A DNA stretch of 64,000 bases from Hypomesus transpacificus (lineage: Eukaryota; Chordata; Actinopteri; Osmeriformes; Osmeridae). Where the stretch lies: assembly GCF_021917145.1 (NCBI RefSeq), contig NC_061064.1, positions 1,391,185-1,455,184 on the forward strand. Reading direction: 5' to 3'. Position numbers and translations under genes: made by a program. The notes beneath the pieces were generated by a model, which saw nothing but the letters and a program-made list of their open reading frames with translations, was not told the origin of the DNA and searched no databases. This document shows, one piece after another, positions 1 to 22,778 of the stretch (position 1 is the first letter of the stretch; the number at the start of each line of letters is the position of its first letter).

Positions 1-890
1 AGAGTATTTGGTATGGCACTCTTATTGGACATAAAAGCTTTTACACTGTCGGCCATGACACTGTTGCCATGCCAATGTCAAGCCTTCCCCAAGTTGTCAG
101 TGTCCAGAAATCTCTTTTCACCTGGCCACATCTAGCACAATGACAAGTGTTTAGTAAAGCTATTCTTTGCCAGACAGCTTACAGAAATGTCTCGGGAACG
201 CGTGAAGAGCCTGTTCATCTAGGTCAAGACACTTTGGACTCGTCAGTAATGATGTACATAAGTCAACGAAAGTAGACTTTTGAATCCCAAATGACCTCAT
301 GTTTTCACAGGAAAGTCGAGTGCACATTTATGAGGCTTGTGTGGGGTAAATGATCTAGCACTACAGAACTGAATTTACAGGGGGGAAAAAAGGTTACAAG
401 ATGTATCGTAACGTGTGCAATTGCCCATAGGTTTATAAATGTGATCTGATTACTGATCTGTTGACAACATGCTTACTAGTGACAATGCTGGGGTGTCAAT
501 GATCATCCATATTTTTAAATATGCCCCCTGTATTGTGTGAACATTCATTAACATTTGTGTTATTGACTGTCCTACCACCTTAAGCAACATGCAGGATGTC
601 GTAGTGTGGGAGGAATTAACACATCCAGATAACGATGAGACTGTCGGCTGCGTTGCTTGACAGGCTAGCTGTTAGCGGTCTGTCTATAGTCACACTGGCT
701 AGCTGTTAGCGGTCTGTCCATGGTCACGCTGGCTAGCTGTTAGCGGTCTGTCCATAGTCACGCTGTCTAGCTGTTAGCGGTCTGTCCATGGTCACGCTGG
801 TTGGTAGTCGTGGGTTGAGAGGAGAGGATTGGCCGGGCTTTGAGACCAGTCATGTTGACCTGTCTTCTTCGTTGGCTCCTCTATTTTAAG
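1..890. other. Non-coding sequence upstream of the first visible npas2 exon
   Basis: No exon with the expected npas2 N-terminal start was found here. Apart from the 34-bp array at 664-799, I see only AT-rich unique sequence. It is probably an npas2 intron, because the exon at 891 begins inside a codon. Confidence 0.6.
664..799 (+). repeat. 34-bp tandem repeat, 4 copies
   Basis: Four consecutive copies of a 34-base unit beginning GCTAGCTGTTAGCGGTCTGT, differing at a few positions. They lie upstream of the first visible npas2 exon, so presumably in an intron. Confidence 0.9.
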
Positions 891-12810
<11,920 letters not shown>

Positions 12811-12880
12811 CCCTCCAGTCCCACAGAGAGAGAGAGCAGTGTAATCAGTGTCATGTTGCTGGTACAGATTCAGTAACACT

Positions 12881-12886
12881 AATAAA
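12881..12886 (+). terminator. Candidate npas2 poly(A) signal (proximal)
   Basis: An AATAAA hexamer about 70 bases after the npas2 stop codon. More distal hexamers exist, so which one is used is unknown. Confidence 0.4.
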
Positions 12887-13287
12887 GGTATTAAAAGAGA
12901 CGGAGCGGCATATATGAGGCCCACAGATTCTGCCATGTTCTTTGCTGTGAGCCAAATTGGCTTTGTCTCCACAGCAAAACTAAAAACAAAAAAATCTTTG
13001 AAGAGAAAGATAATATGCCTCTGGTGACCTTACTTTTTATAAGGAGCCATCTTTACAGACAAAGCTGTTTTTTTACGAGGACACGCCACACACTAAGGCT
13101 GCTTGGACTAGGGGCCTCTGGGAAATTGAGTTTTCTAAGACACCAGGCCTCAATGTACTGGGCCACAATCACTGCTGCACCACGGACACCATCACACGAA
13201 TCAACAAGAAAACAGTGCTTTTCACAGGATGCGTTTACATGCAGACATATTTCAGCAGACGAGGTCAGTGCTGTTCACGTCTGCATC

Positions 13288-13590
13288 GTGTTCTCCACCA
13301 GCTGTCTGGTGTTCTCCACCAGCTGCCTGGTGTTCTCCACCAGCTGTCTGGTGTTCTCCACCAGCTGTCTAGTGTTCTGCACCAGCTGCCTGGTGTTCTC
13401 CACCAGCTGTCTGGTGTTCTCCACCAGCTGTCTGGTGTTCTCCACCAGCTGCCTGGTGTTCTCCACTAGCTGCCTGGTGTTCTGCACCAGCTGCCTGGTG
13501 TTCTCCACCAGCTGCCTGGTGTTCTCCACCAGCTGTCTGGTGTTCTCCACCAGCTGTCTGGTGTTCTCCACCAGCTGTCTGGTGTTCTTC
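13288..13590 (+). repeat. 21-bp tandem repeat, about 14-15 copies
   Basis: Copies of a 21-base unit (GTGTTCTCCACCAGCTGTCTG, with T/C variants) downstream of the npas2 stop. The unit is a multiple of three, which makes long but meaningless open frames in several phases. Confidence 0.93.
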
Positions 13591-14119
13591 TTCTCTAGAC
13601 AAACATGCAGGGTGACTTGACTGCTTTGAAGCTGGAATTTCTATTAACTTTTAATTTCACAAAATCCGTAAGCATGATCATGAATCCCATTGTTATACAT
13701 AGGAATGCTTTTATTCGACACTAGCTCTATCAACCTTTAAACCAAAAATATTCCCTACTGATAGTCATTTCAATAAAGAGCTTCTGTTTAAGTCCATTGT
13801 AATCTAGAGCACTTGACGTCAACACAACCAACTTCATTAAATACAGTCGAATATTTCTCAGGTCATTTCTGGAAAACAAAAATATTTCACTCAGTATGAC
13901 ATTAACAACTTTTTATTTTATTTTTTACCATAACCAGTTTTATTAATACAGTATATTTGCTGACCAGCAGAATGATTTATATTGGTAATGAACGGACTGA
14001 ATGAATTGGTGTGTATGAACAAACTATCATAAGTGAACAAAACTATAGTCTCATGGAAATGACAATCAAACTGTCAACTTGTACTCAGTGTAAATTCCCC
14101 TGATGCCCCTGACACAGTA

Positions 14120-14486
14120 GCACTGCCTGACTACCCTGCCATCTTACCCTGCCTGACTACCCTGCCATCTTACCCTGCCTGACTACCCTGCCATCTTACC
14201 CTGCCTGACTACCCTGCCATCTTACCCTGCCTGACTACCCTGCCATCTTACCCTGCCTGACTACCCTGCCATCTTACCCTGCCATCTTACCCTGCCTGAC
14301 TACCCTGCCATCTTACCCTGCCTGACTACCCTGCCATCTTACCCTGCCTGACTACCCTGCCATCTTACCCTGCCTGACTACCCTGCCTGACTACCCTGCC
14401 ATCTTACCCTGCCTGACTACCCTGCCATCTTACCCTGCCTGACTACCCTGCCATCTTACCCTGCCTGACTACCCTGCCATCTTACC
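14120..14486 (+). repeat. 26-bp tandem repeat, about 13 copies
   Basis: Copies of CCCTGCCTGACTACCCTGCC plus ATCTTA, with two places where a half unit is lost or doubled. It lies between npas2 and radx. Confidence 0.92.
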
Positions 14487-16146
14487 CCACAATCATTTGC
14501 GGAGCTTCAGAGACTTTCAATTTTAAATGAGAAGTTGCTACTGTGAAAACTATGTTATCCTACAAAACCCTTTTACACAGCTTTGCCCAATAACCAAAAT
14601 TAATTTATGTTTAAACATGTTTCAAATCCAACAAAAATCCAGACTTTTTGTAATGTAGTGGCTGCTAAAGGGATTTGGGGATTATCTGAAATTGAAGACG
14701 GTCTATGGAGGAAGATGTTTTTGTTTGATGTCATGCAGTGTTGTGGTCAGATGCTGTTCCGACTCAGTCACTCTAAGAATGGTGCTGTTATACTGGTTCA
14801 AAAGATGCTCTAATTCAGTTATGGACTCTCAGTATGTGCCCTTCACCCCTTTAACTATGTGCAATGTCAATTTTGAAAATGAGAATGTTAATTTATACTG
14901 TTTTAATTGTCTATATAAAACCTATATATACTGTGTACACAGTATATACATAAACGGTATTTATATACAAGATATAGAGAAATAGCTGTATAAGCCAATG
15001 TACCATGTGAATTAAATGGAATTATTTTTGTATGAATCTATCTTTAACATTCCTTCAACCATGAATATCAACAGTATCTTTCCTTGGGTTCATCTTGTAA
15101 CAGTTAAAGACTTTATTAACGTGACTAATCTCCACTAAAGACTCAGGCTGGTCTGATGCGTTGGTATTCTGACATTTGGAAAAAGGGGTCAGTTCTGTCT
15201 TGTGCTGGGCTCATGCTTGGTCAACTCAGTGTAACATATTTCAAAAGAATCTTAGATGCTAAATCTTTGAACAACACACGTGTTTGTTTTTGATTCTTAT
15301 TGCAGTAAAAACACAACAATGACCTCTTTCAAGATCCCTCGTACAATTTCATTCTCATCATTGTATGTTTTTCAAAATATTTTTTGATGTCAGCAAAATG
15401 GCAGTTCAGTTTGGCCCTCCATTACAATGTGTCATTTACAAAAATGATTCTTTGTCCATGTCTCAATGCGCACAATGGATACATATGGTTAACTGCCTTG
15501 TGAAGCTGGTTGAAGGAACATGTTTTTGTCTTTGAATAACAGAAACTTCAAATTCTCCGTTTGTTCTGTGCTCTCTGAGGTGGTCCTGTTTGATATAAAA
15601 CATTACTTACGACAAACAAGAAATCGACTTAATTGTTCTTGAGGAGCAGATGTTGTTCTTTTTCTTTTTAAAGTTTGAATTGCTGAGTCACTTTGTGTAG
15701 CTGTGTTTTGCTCCAGTTTATACAAATGTTTATTTGTAAACTGTGTTTTGGTTGTACTTGCTACACTAGCTCAAACGGTACTGTTTCTCTGTTGAAATTG
15801 TCAAAAGGAGCTGATGTTTTAAAGTTTTAAACAGTTTTAAACAGTTTTATTTTGTTGTTCTCATGGATTTCCCATCCTTTGCTTTTCTTTCTGAAGATAT
15901 CCTCGACTTAAACATTTACGATCTTTAAAGTTGACTGTGCATCCCGGGTGAAAGAGGGCCAGTCAGTGCATTCTGGATGTCAGATCCAACAGAACTACCT
16001 GGGGCACGAATTTATAAAAATCTGATACACAACAGCCATTTCTGCTATTGCATTAAAGATAATGCATACTGTATTATAGAATGTACAAAGACATTTAGAT
16101 AATATAGTTGTTTATTTTATATGTAAAATAGATTGAATATATTGTA

Positions 16147-16180
<34 letters not shown>

Positions 16181-16818
16181 GCTACATGATTTAAAAAGTT
16201 AAACAAACAGAAGTATTTTGTAACAGATTATTGAAGTGTCTTATTGGGGAGGTGAAGCTTTATCTGAGTTCTGCCAGTTGGTGTTGCACAGTCAGTTATA
16301 TAGTACGGCTTGTTTTCTTTCTGTATATACCATCAAAATAAGCTTTAACATATTGTTGATATTGTTTAAAAAAGAAATTAATAAAAAAGTTTACATTCTG
16401 AAACAGCTTGGATATTAATTATATGATAGTGATATTTAATTATTTATAAATCAATATGGATAATGTGATATTTTAAAATAAATATTTCCAAAAATGATAC
16501 ATGGACGTTGACTTTTTTTCATGCTGCGTATCCCTATATTGAAATGTTGCAATACATTCTATTTTCTGCTTTATTTTTTATGGTACCAAGATAATGTGTT
16601 AATTAACAGATACTGTTCAGTCCAAATGTTTGTCTACAATATTTTGATCTGTTATCAATAACAGAGTTACTCTTTCAGTTCATGGGATACGAACCTGCTT
16701 CTTTAATCTGGTTCACTGATTTCTTTACAAAATAAAAACGAGATTAGGACGCTTGTATGATTTTACGGCCCTTGCAGAGCAGCTGGGCCATAGAGTATGG
16801 AAGCAAATCAGTGACAAT

Positions 16819-17150
16819 GTTTTAAATTTTAAAAGGCATTTCATACTTAATACTTAATATTTGAATTTAAACACCACTGAATTTGTTGGTTTTGAATTCC
16901 ACATTCGAGGCGAATAATATTTTGTTCAAATATTTTGCATTTGAATTTCACCATTTGAATTTGAGCAGCCTGAGTTCTATTTGAAATTCTGAAACTTTAA
17001 TTTTTTCAGGTTTTTTTTTTCAGGTTATCAGGTTTTTTTTTTACATTGAAAAAAACAATATTTCTAAAGAGGTTAATTCAAAACCAACAAATTCGGTGGT
17101 ATTTTATCATAATATTAAGTCTTCAATGCCTTTTCAAATTTTCAAAATAC
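16819..17150. mobile_element. Large imperfect inverted repeat (MITE-like)
   Basis: The left arm at about 16819-16898 and the right arm at about 17075-17150 are imperfect reverse complements of each other. Both contain AAAAGGCATT, an ACTTAATA stretch and GAATTTGTTGGTTTTGAATT. The 175-base spacer is T-rich. The shape fits a non-autonomous DNA element, but no clear target-site duplication was found. Confidence 0.6.
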
Positions 17151-17703
17151 AGTACATAGACGTGTATTGAAGATGGTTGACGAGATTCTCTTGGCAGATG
17201 GGATCTAAAAACCTTTGCGATGTGACTTCCTGTCAGGAAGTTCCGGAGTTCAAATCCCGACCGCGTAAAAAAGAAAAGCTAGTTTGTGGACTAGTTAGCG
17301 AGCTGTCTAGTTTTGTTACGTGACTGGCTACTGAGAACAGCCATTTATATTTAAATTTATGTATTTGATTCCTAATACTCCAATCACAAACGCTACGCTT
17401 ATCGTTTCTCACTCTGTGAGACAAGCTATGTAGCTACTACTTGCTAACAATGTTAGCTAGCTAGCCATAGTAGAAATACGATAGCCGAATGCCAGCTGTG
17501 CTTTCCGAGAACTTTAAAGTGAACAGATATTTTTGGGATTGGGGTCCAGTTGGCTTGCTCAATAAGTTAGTTCCCGGGTAATATGTAAAATAAGTTAGCT
17601 AAATGATAGACCTTCTAGTTATATAGGCTAGCAGTAGCAGCCAACATTTGGACTTTTAAAATGAGCGTTTGCAGTCATACTATTACTAACGCTAAGATCA
17701 ACC

Positions 17704-20700
17704 ATGGCATGTAGTGGGGTTTTAGAGTCACTAACTGAAGACCCTCGGGTGTCTCTCTTACATTCGACGTTGGAACCGTTTTTTGCTGGTAAAACGCTGA
17801 CACTAAAATGTCATGCCCCTGTGGCTGTCATAGCACTCCAGAGACATTTGTCTGCGCAGCAAAATACTGGATCTCAGCAGGCACCTGATAGTTACAACTT
17901 TGACATAATTGTAACAGACGGGGTCTGCCAGACGAAATGCCTCCTTGATCAAGGGTTAAATCATTTGGTCCACAAAAACGTCCTTCGGAGTGGAATCGAT
18001 ATCCATATAAACCACTGCTCTTTTATTCACAACGAGAGGAGACTGGGTCAAAGTTTTGTTTGCATCAACAGGATCGAATGTGGTTCACCGTTACGGGAGT
18101 CTAATATTTTACTTAAGATAAACGACCTTGATTCTATCCCTATGCTGTCTAAGAACGGCTTGGGTGACATTTCACTTCAGAACGATGCACCCCTTCAAAT
18201 TGGTCGCAAGCATTACCTGGCCCTGTGGAACAACGAGGATCCCGAGGGCGCGGTGTGGCTCCCAAATATCAATCCGCCAGATGTAGTCCTGGATGGTGAG
18301 AGGAGTTTCCTGCTTATGAGTACGGAGATCCATAAATCCATATCACGTGACAGTTATAATGTATATCTACGGTTCCTCGACAGTTTCCAATATTCTGTTC
18401 CTCCGGGATCTGGAGTCGTCACTTGGAAACGCGCCGCGACCCATCCCCATCATAGCGAGGGTCATTCACAAGGCCAGGCTACGGTATTATGGAAAATATG
18501 GACTCAAGATTGACTATCCATTCCAGGTGAAAATGTTCATGTCATCGACAGAACCAATGCTGTATTTTGCTGTAGTAGAAAGTGTAGCCTTGCGCTTTAT
18601 CTTGTCTCTAACACTGACCCTAATGATGATTGTTTGCAGGCATACTTTGAGGTTGCTGACCAGAGTGGAACGATGTCTGTTGTCCTCTGGAATGAGCTGT
18701 GTCTTGAGTGGTACCAGAGATTGCACGTAGGAACTGTGCTCTACCTCCAGAACTACACCCTCAAGCCAGGCTATCCCAACAGGTCACGTCCCCACATCAA
18801 CAGCACAATGAAGTCCTTCCACTCCGTAGGTGGGAACAGTATCAGTAACTCTACTTTGATAATCATGGATTTCTGTCGTAATGTGAGTACTTGAAAGTTT
18901 TTTTGCATGTCGATGTGTTACAGAAATCTGTCTGAATGCTCGTAATCCAACTGCCAGTGTAACTGTTGTCCCACCCAAAAGTGTGTCCTTCCAGTGGGGT
19001 CTGCCAGAGGTGGTCTATAGCTTCACTCCCAGGTAGGCTACGATGTTTGAAGGGATGTTCCCTGGTAAAAGCTGTATTGTAGTCATCTCACAGTCCTCTG
19101 CCTATGTTTCTTACCTAAACCAAGTGCTAATTTACAAGGCAAAAATCAGCAACACATCAGGTCAAATGGTAGTTTTCTCTTTTGGCAGTAAGATGAATAG
19201 TTTGTCTGTATTCACGGGGAGCTAAACACAGTTGGAGGGATTAATCTTGTTATAAAATTTCATTTCTGCAGCTTCAAGCTGCACGGAAACAGTTTCTTCT
19301 TTATTCTCTACATCTCTTAGATCCGAGTTGGATAATTTGTCTGACAATTCTGCCTGTGATGTCATTGGCCTGGTAACTTTCGTTGGTCGAGCAGAGAGAG
19401 TGAAGCATTCTGGGACCACTGGTGAGAAGGCTGAGTGTCTCTGTGCACCTGGCATTCATCAGCACTGATGAGCACTGTCATTGGAATGTCACTTGTCTGT
19501 AGTCGAGGTATTATTATTATTATTATTTGACCTCTAAGAGACATTAAACTGCTTGTCCATGTTTTAGGCCCGGAGAAATACTGGACTTACCGCTGGGTAC
19601 ATGCAGTCGATGGAACGTCAAACCTCCCGTTCATTTTGGAGATATTTGCTTCTTCGCAACCAGAAATGTTCAATGGAATATGTCCAAGTAAACCCACTTT
19701 CCTTTATTCAACACCTGTTGTGATATGAAGTTGACTGAACATCATGGGCTGGTAGTGTTATTGTATGCTTGGACACTGCCTCAAATCTTCCTCCTCTCAT
19801 CCTGCCCTGCCTCATCCTGCCCTGCCTCTCGCAGTGACGTACTTGGTTTGTACTCAGATGAGAATGTGCCGTGTGGAAGACTGTCTTCCCTACCTCACCA
19901 GCAGCTGTGAGACTCAGATCTTCATCACAGGTGGGTGCACATGTCTTGTTCTCTACATACCAGAAACTCAAACCTGTTCTTTGCCAATAAACTTGTGCAA
20001 CGGGAAGTAAACTGTCATGTTGTTTTGTGTTTTTTTTGCGGGGGGTCCTTAGGGTTTCACAGAGGCCAGCCTTACGTGGGTGACCCCTGTGTCCGGAGCT
20101 TCATCCAGTGGACCAAGACACAGAGGGACAGCGTCATTCTGAGAAGAACTGCTGTGGGCGGACATTACTGCTACCCTCCCGCCCCCCGCATCTTCACTCA
20201 GTCTGTCACAGACGGCTCTGGTGAGGATGGTCTCGAGCAGTATGTCTTTAATGCATACAGTGTTCAATAAGTGTTCACTTATTTAAAAGTGGGGTTTGTG
20301 AAAATCTGTTTGTGTTTCTCAGCTGAAGTACCTCTGGTAGCTGCTGATGAGCTGAAGAGAGAGTTGGAGTCACTTCAGTATCGGGAGCACAAAAGACTGG
20401 CAATTCAAGGCCGGATCATGGCTGTGCAGTACCGTAACCTGCCAGTGGAGGCACAGACGGACCAGGGACAGGTGAGCATTCAGCCCACACAACATCAAAA
20501 GTGTACCTTTTAAGATATGGATGTCATAATGTCTCACGCTCTCCACTGCAGACAGTCCAGTGTGTTGGTGTGTGCGAGGCAGCTGAAGCTGAGCCAGAAA
20601 CACAGATGAACAGGGAAACACTGCCCTCTTGTGGCAAGAACTGGAACATCGGGCAGAAAAGAAAACTACCCAGGAGGCAAGTCCTCCAGTCAGTCTGATC

Positions 20701-22143
20701 CAATATTTTTTTCTGCATATTTGATATCTTGATGTTATTTTACCTGTCTTAGAGATGGGAGGAGATTCTACACCACTCGTTCACGGACGAAAGCAGGAAG
20801 GTAAAACTGAGTTTGACTGAAAGTTTTAACCATCATTTTCTCGTAAGGATTGGGAATAGTTTTCCCCTCTGCTTTAACATTTTGGAATCAAATTTAGCCA
20901 AACCTACTAATGATGATCTTGAACGTGACTAGTTAGCCAGTAGCTCAGATAGCTTGTGATGAGCTCTATGCTGTAAATATGTTCATAGTGAGACTGGACA
21001 TGGTTCTGCAGTGGATGAGCCAATGGATCATGAGGGAAGGGAGGAGGAGGAGGAAGAGGAAGAGGTTCTGGCAGAGGGTGGCACCGACCCCACCAGTCAT
21101 CTGGTCTCAACTGGTAACCATGGCAACCTTCCAGTAATAATAAACATCGACACACACCAACATTACAAGCGTCTCAAAGTCCCCGGTCTCTCTCCAGAGG
21201 GGGGCGTGCCCTCATGGGAGAGCCCTTCCTGGCCAGCACTGAAGAGAGACGTGGCCGTGCACCTGCACCCTGCTGGACTGGACGCTGAAAACTTCAGTCA
21301 CAAGTTCAGAGTTCACGACCAGCAGCTCCTCCTGCAGCTGGTCAACCTCCACCCTGCCCGATGGAGACGGGAGCAGACCCCAGAGACACGGGCCCCGCTG
21401 AGTCACCATGGGTACTACCATCTCACCATACTAGGTAAGGATGGTTTCATTGTTATCATCAGCATCTCCTCTCGCTGACGGGTCAATCAGGAGCTTGTGA
21501 CCCTCCCTGTAAGCGTGTTTCTGTGGTGTTGTGCAGGTATAAACCAGCAGGTTGCCATGGACGCAGCCTTCCTCCCTGTGATGTCTTCGGAGGATCCCAG
21601 GGCTGTGGGTTTACCTCAGGATCCCCATGACAACAGCTTGTTGTCCTGTCTGAGCGCGGGCTTCCTCTGCCCGCTGGGTGACCCCCAAAGCCTGAGCGAG
21701 ACCACCACGCATGACCCAGGTAGCCACGACGACAGGGATGCAGGGTAGCCATAACGACAGGGATGCAGTGGAGTCACACCCCTGGGGAAGCAGTTGCCAG
21801 GCACTGTTATTCAGCTGAGGCGCAAGAGCCAGATGATGGGTCGTCATGGGGATGGGAGGGTGGGGGCCTCTGGAATGGGGTTTGGGGTTTCGATCGGTTG
21901 TCTCGCCAAAGTTTTCTCCAGAGTTGGGACTCGAGAGTCTACTAGAGATGCACTTAATTGAACTAACAAATTACATGAAATACTTGTTGTCTTTGTGTTC
22001 TTACAGAGGAGATTTTATCAACTGCAGATGAGCTACAGGAGACCCCTGTGGTGTGCATCCTGGACCTCTGCCATCTAGGAGGAGACAGGATGGAAGTGGT
22101 CATCAACAAGGTGTACAGGACCAAAGATGTGGCTCTGATCTAG
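17704..22143 (+). CDS. radx: RADX, RPA1-related single-stranded DNA-binding protein
   Basis: The mammalian family member binds ssDNA at replication forks through OB folds and limits RAD51 there. Exons: 17704-18295, 18384-18526, 18640-18829, 18924-19032, 19321-19421, 19568-19687, 19835-19930, 20053-20220, 20323-20471, 20552-20680, 20755-20800, 21012-21434, 21537-21719, 22007-22143. Frame is continuous and gives 861 aa, close to the human 855. Signature stretches are KHYLALWNNEDPEGAVWL, RVIHKARLRYYGK, FEVADQSGTMSVVLWNELC, FHRGQPYVGD, LQYREHKRLAIQGRI and ILDLCHLGG. Exon 12 adds an acidic Glu run absent from the human protein. The exon 10/11 junction is the weakest: the only frame-consistent choice I found uses the poor donor CAA|GTCCTC with acceptor TTAGAG|ATGG. 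In human it lies beside RNF128, as here. Confidence 0.94.
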
Positions 22144-22778
22144 GAAGTGGTGTTCAGATGACAAATGATCACCTGTGTGTGTATGATCACCTGTGTGTAT
22201 ATGCAAAATACCGTTTTTTAGTATTTAAGGCTCATTTTACAACTAATAAAAGTTGTATTTTTAAGGAATATTCCTAAATTAAATGGTAGGAGATTGTCTT
22301 TTTTTCTATTGGTTCACTAGGATGGAAACTACCTAAACTCTTGCTCTCTTACTACTTCAAGTGATTACATGATTACATTATTACTTGTGATACAAACAAA
22401 CTGTGAGGGGGGAAACAAAAGGTGGGTGTTCTAGTAGTAAAATAGCATTTACATAACCAATATCTGCTTTCACAGCCTTTTATAACTCTTCCTCAAACAT
22501 CCTGAAAATAATACCTGACTGAGGATGACAGAGCCCAATCCTATTACAGTACCTGCATGCACATGACTTTTCAAGCTTACTCATGCAAACGTGTGGTAAA
22601 TACATCTACAGGCCAATGAGCAAGGTTCACAGAGATAACAGTGGTGTGATGCGTGCTTGGATACGGTTACAGGGAGGTGGTGTCGGTTTCCCCCCTGAGG
22701 CACATCCCTCTTAACCAGGAAGACAAGGATTGTCTGAGCCACAGCAACCACACGGAGCGCTTCAGAAACAAGGACAAA
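22144..22778. other. radx 3' end and upstream region of the rnf128 first exon
   Basis: A short intergenic stretch holding the radx poly(A) signal and, downstream of it, the presumed promoter and 5' UTR of the distal rnf128 first exon. An in-frame upstream ATG at 22653 would add 42 residues before the signal peptide. No other gene is visible. Confidence 0.6.
22245..22250 (+). terminator. radx poly(A) signal candidate
   Basis: An AATAAA hexamer about 100 bases after the radx stop codon, in an AT-rich context and before the rnf128 first exons. Confidence 0.65.

Larger units (their letters stand above)
12811..17703. other. npas2 3' untranslated/intergenic region
   Basis: No gene was recognised. 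The first AATAAA is at 12881-12886, only about 70 bases after the npas2 stop. Later AATAAA copies at 16477-16482 and 16731-16736 would give a 3' UTR of almost 4 kb. The stretch also holds two minisatellites (13288-13590 and 14120-14486), a TA run at about 16150-16180, a large inverted repeat (16819-17150) and the upstream region of radx. Confidence 0.7.

Noticed and set aside
13015..13620. A 201-codon open frame with Ser-Cys-Leu-Val-Phe repeats
   Set aside because: The 21-bp minisatellite keeps several frames open; there is no gene structure around it and it lies beyond the npas2 stop.
20671..20682. A perfect-looking GC donor (AG|GCAAGT) at the end of radx exon 10
   Set aside because: It leaves phase 2, and with the available exon 11 acceptor and exon 12 it leads to a stop or the wrong frame. 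The CAA|GTCCTC donor with TTAGAG|ATGG keeps the 861-aa frame, although that donor is weak.
22653..22778. An N-terminal extension of rnf128 from the ATG at 22653
   Set aside because: It would put 42 polar residues ahead of an obvious signal peptide. The ATG at 22779 starts directly at the signal peptide, as in the family. The upstream ATG could still act as an alternative start.
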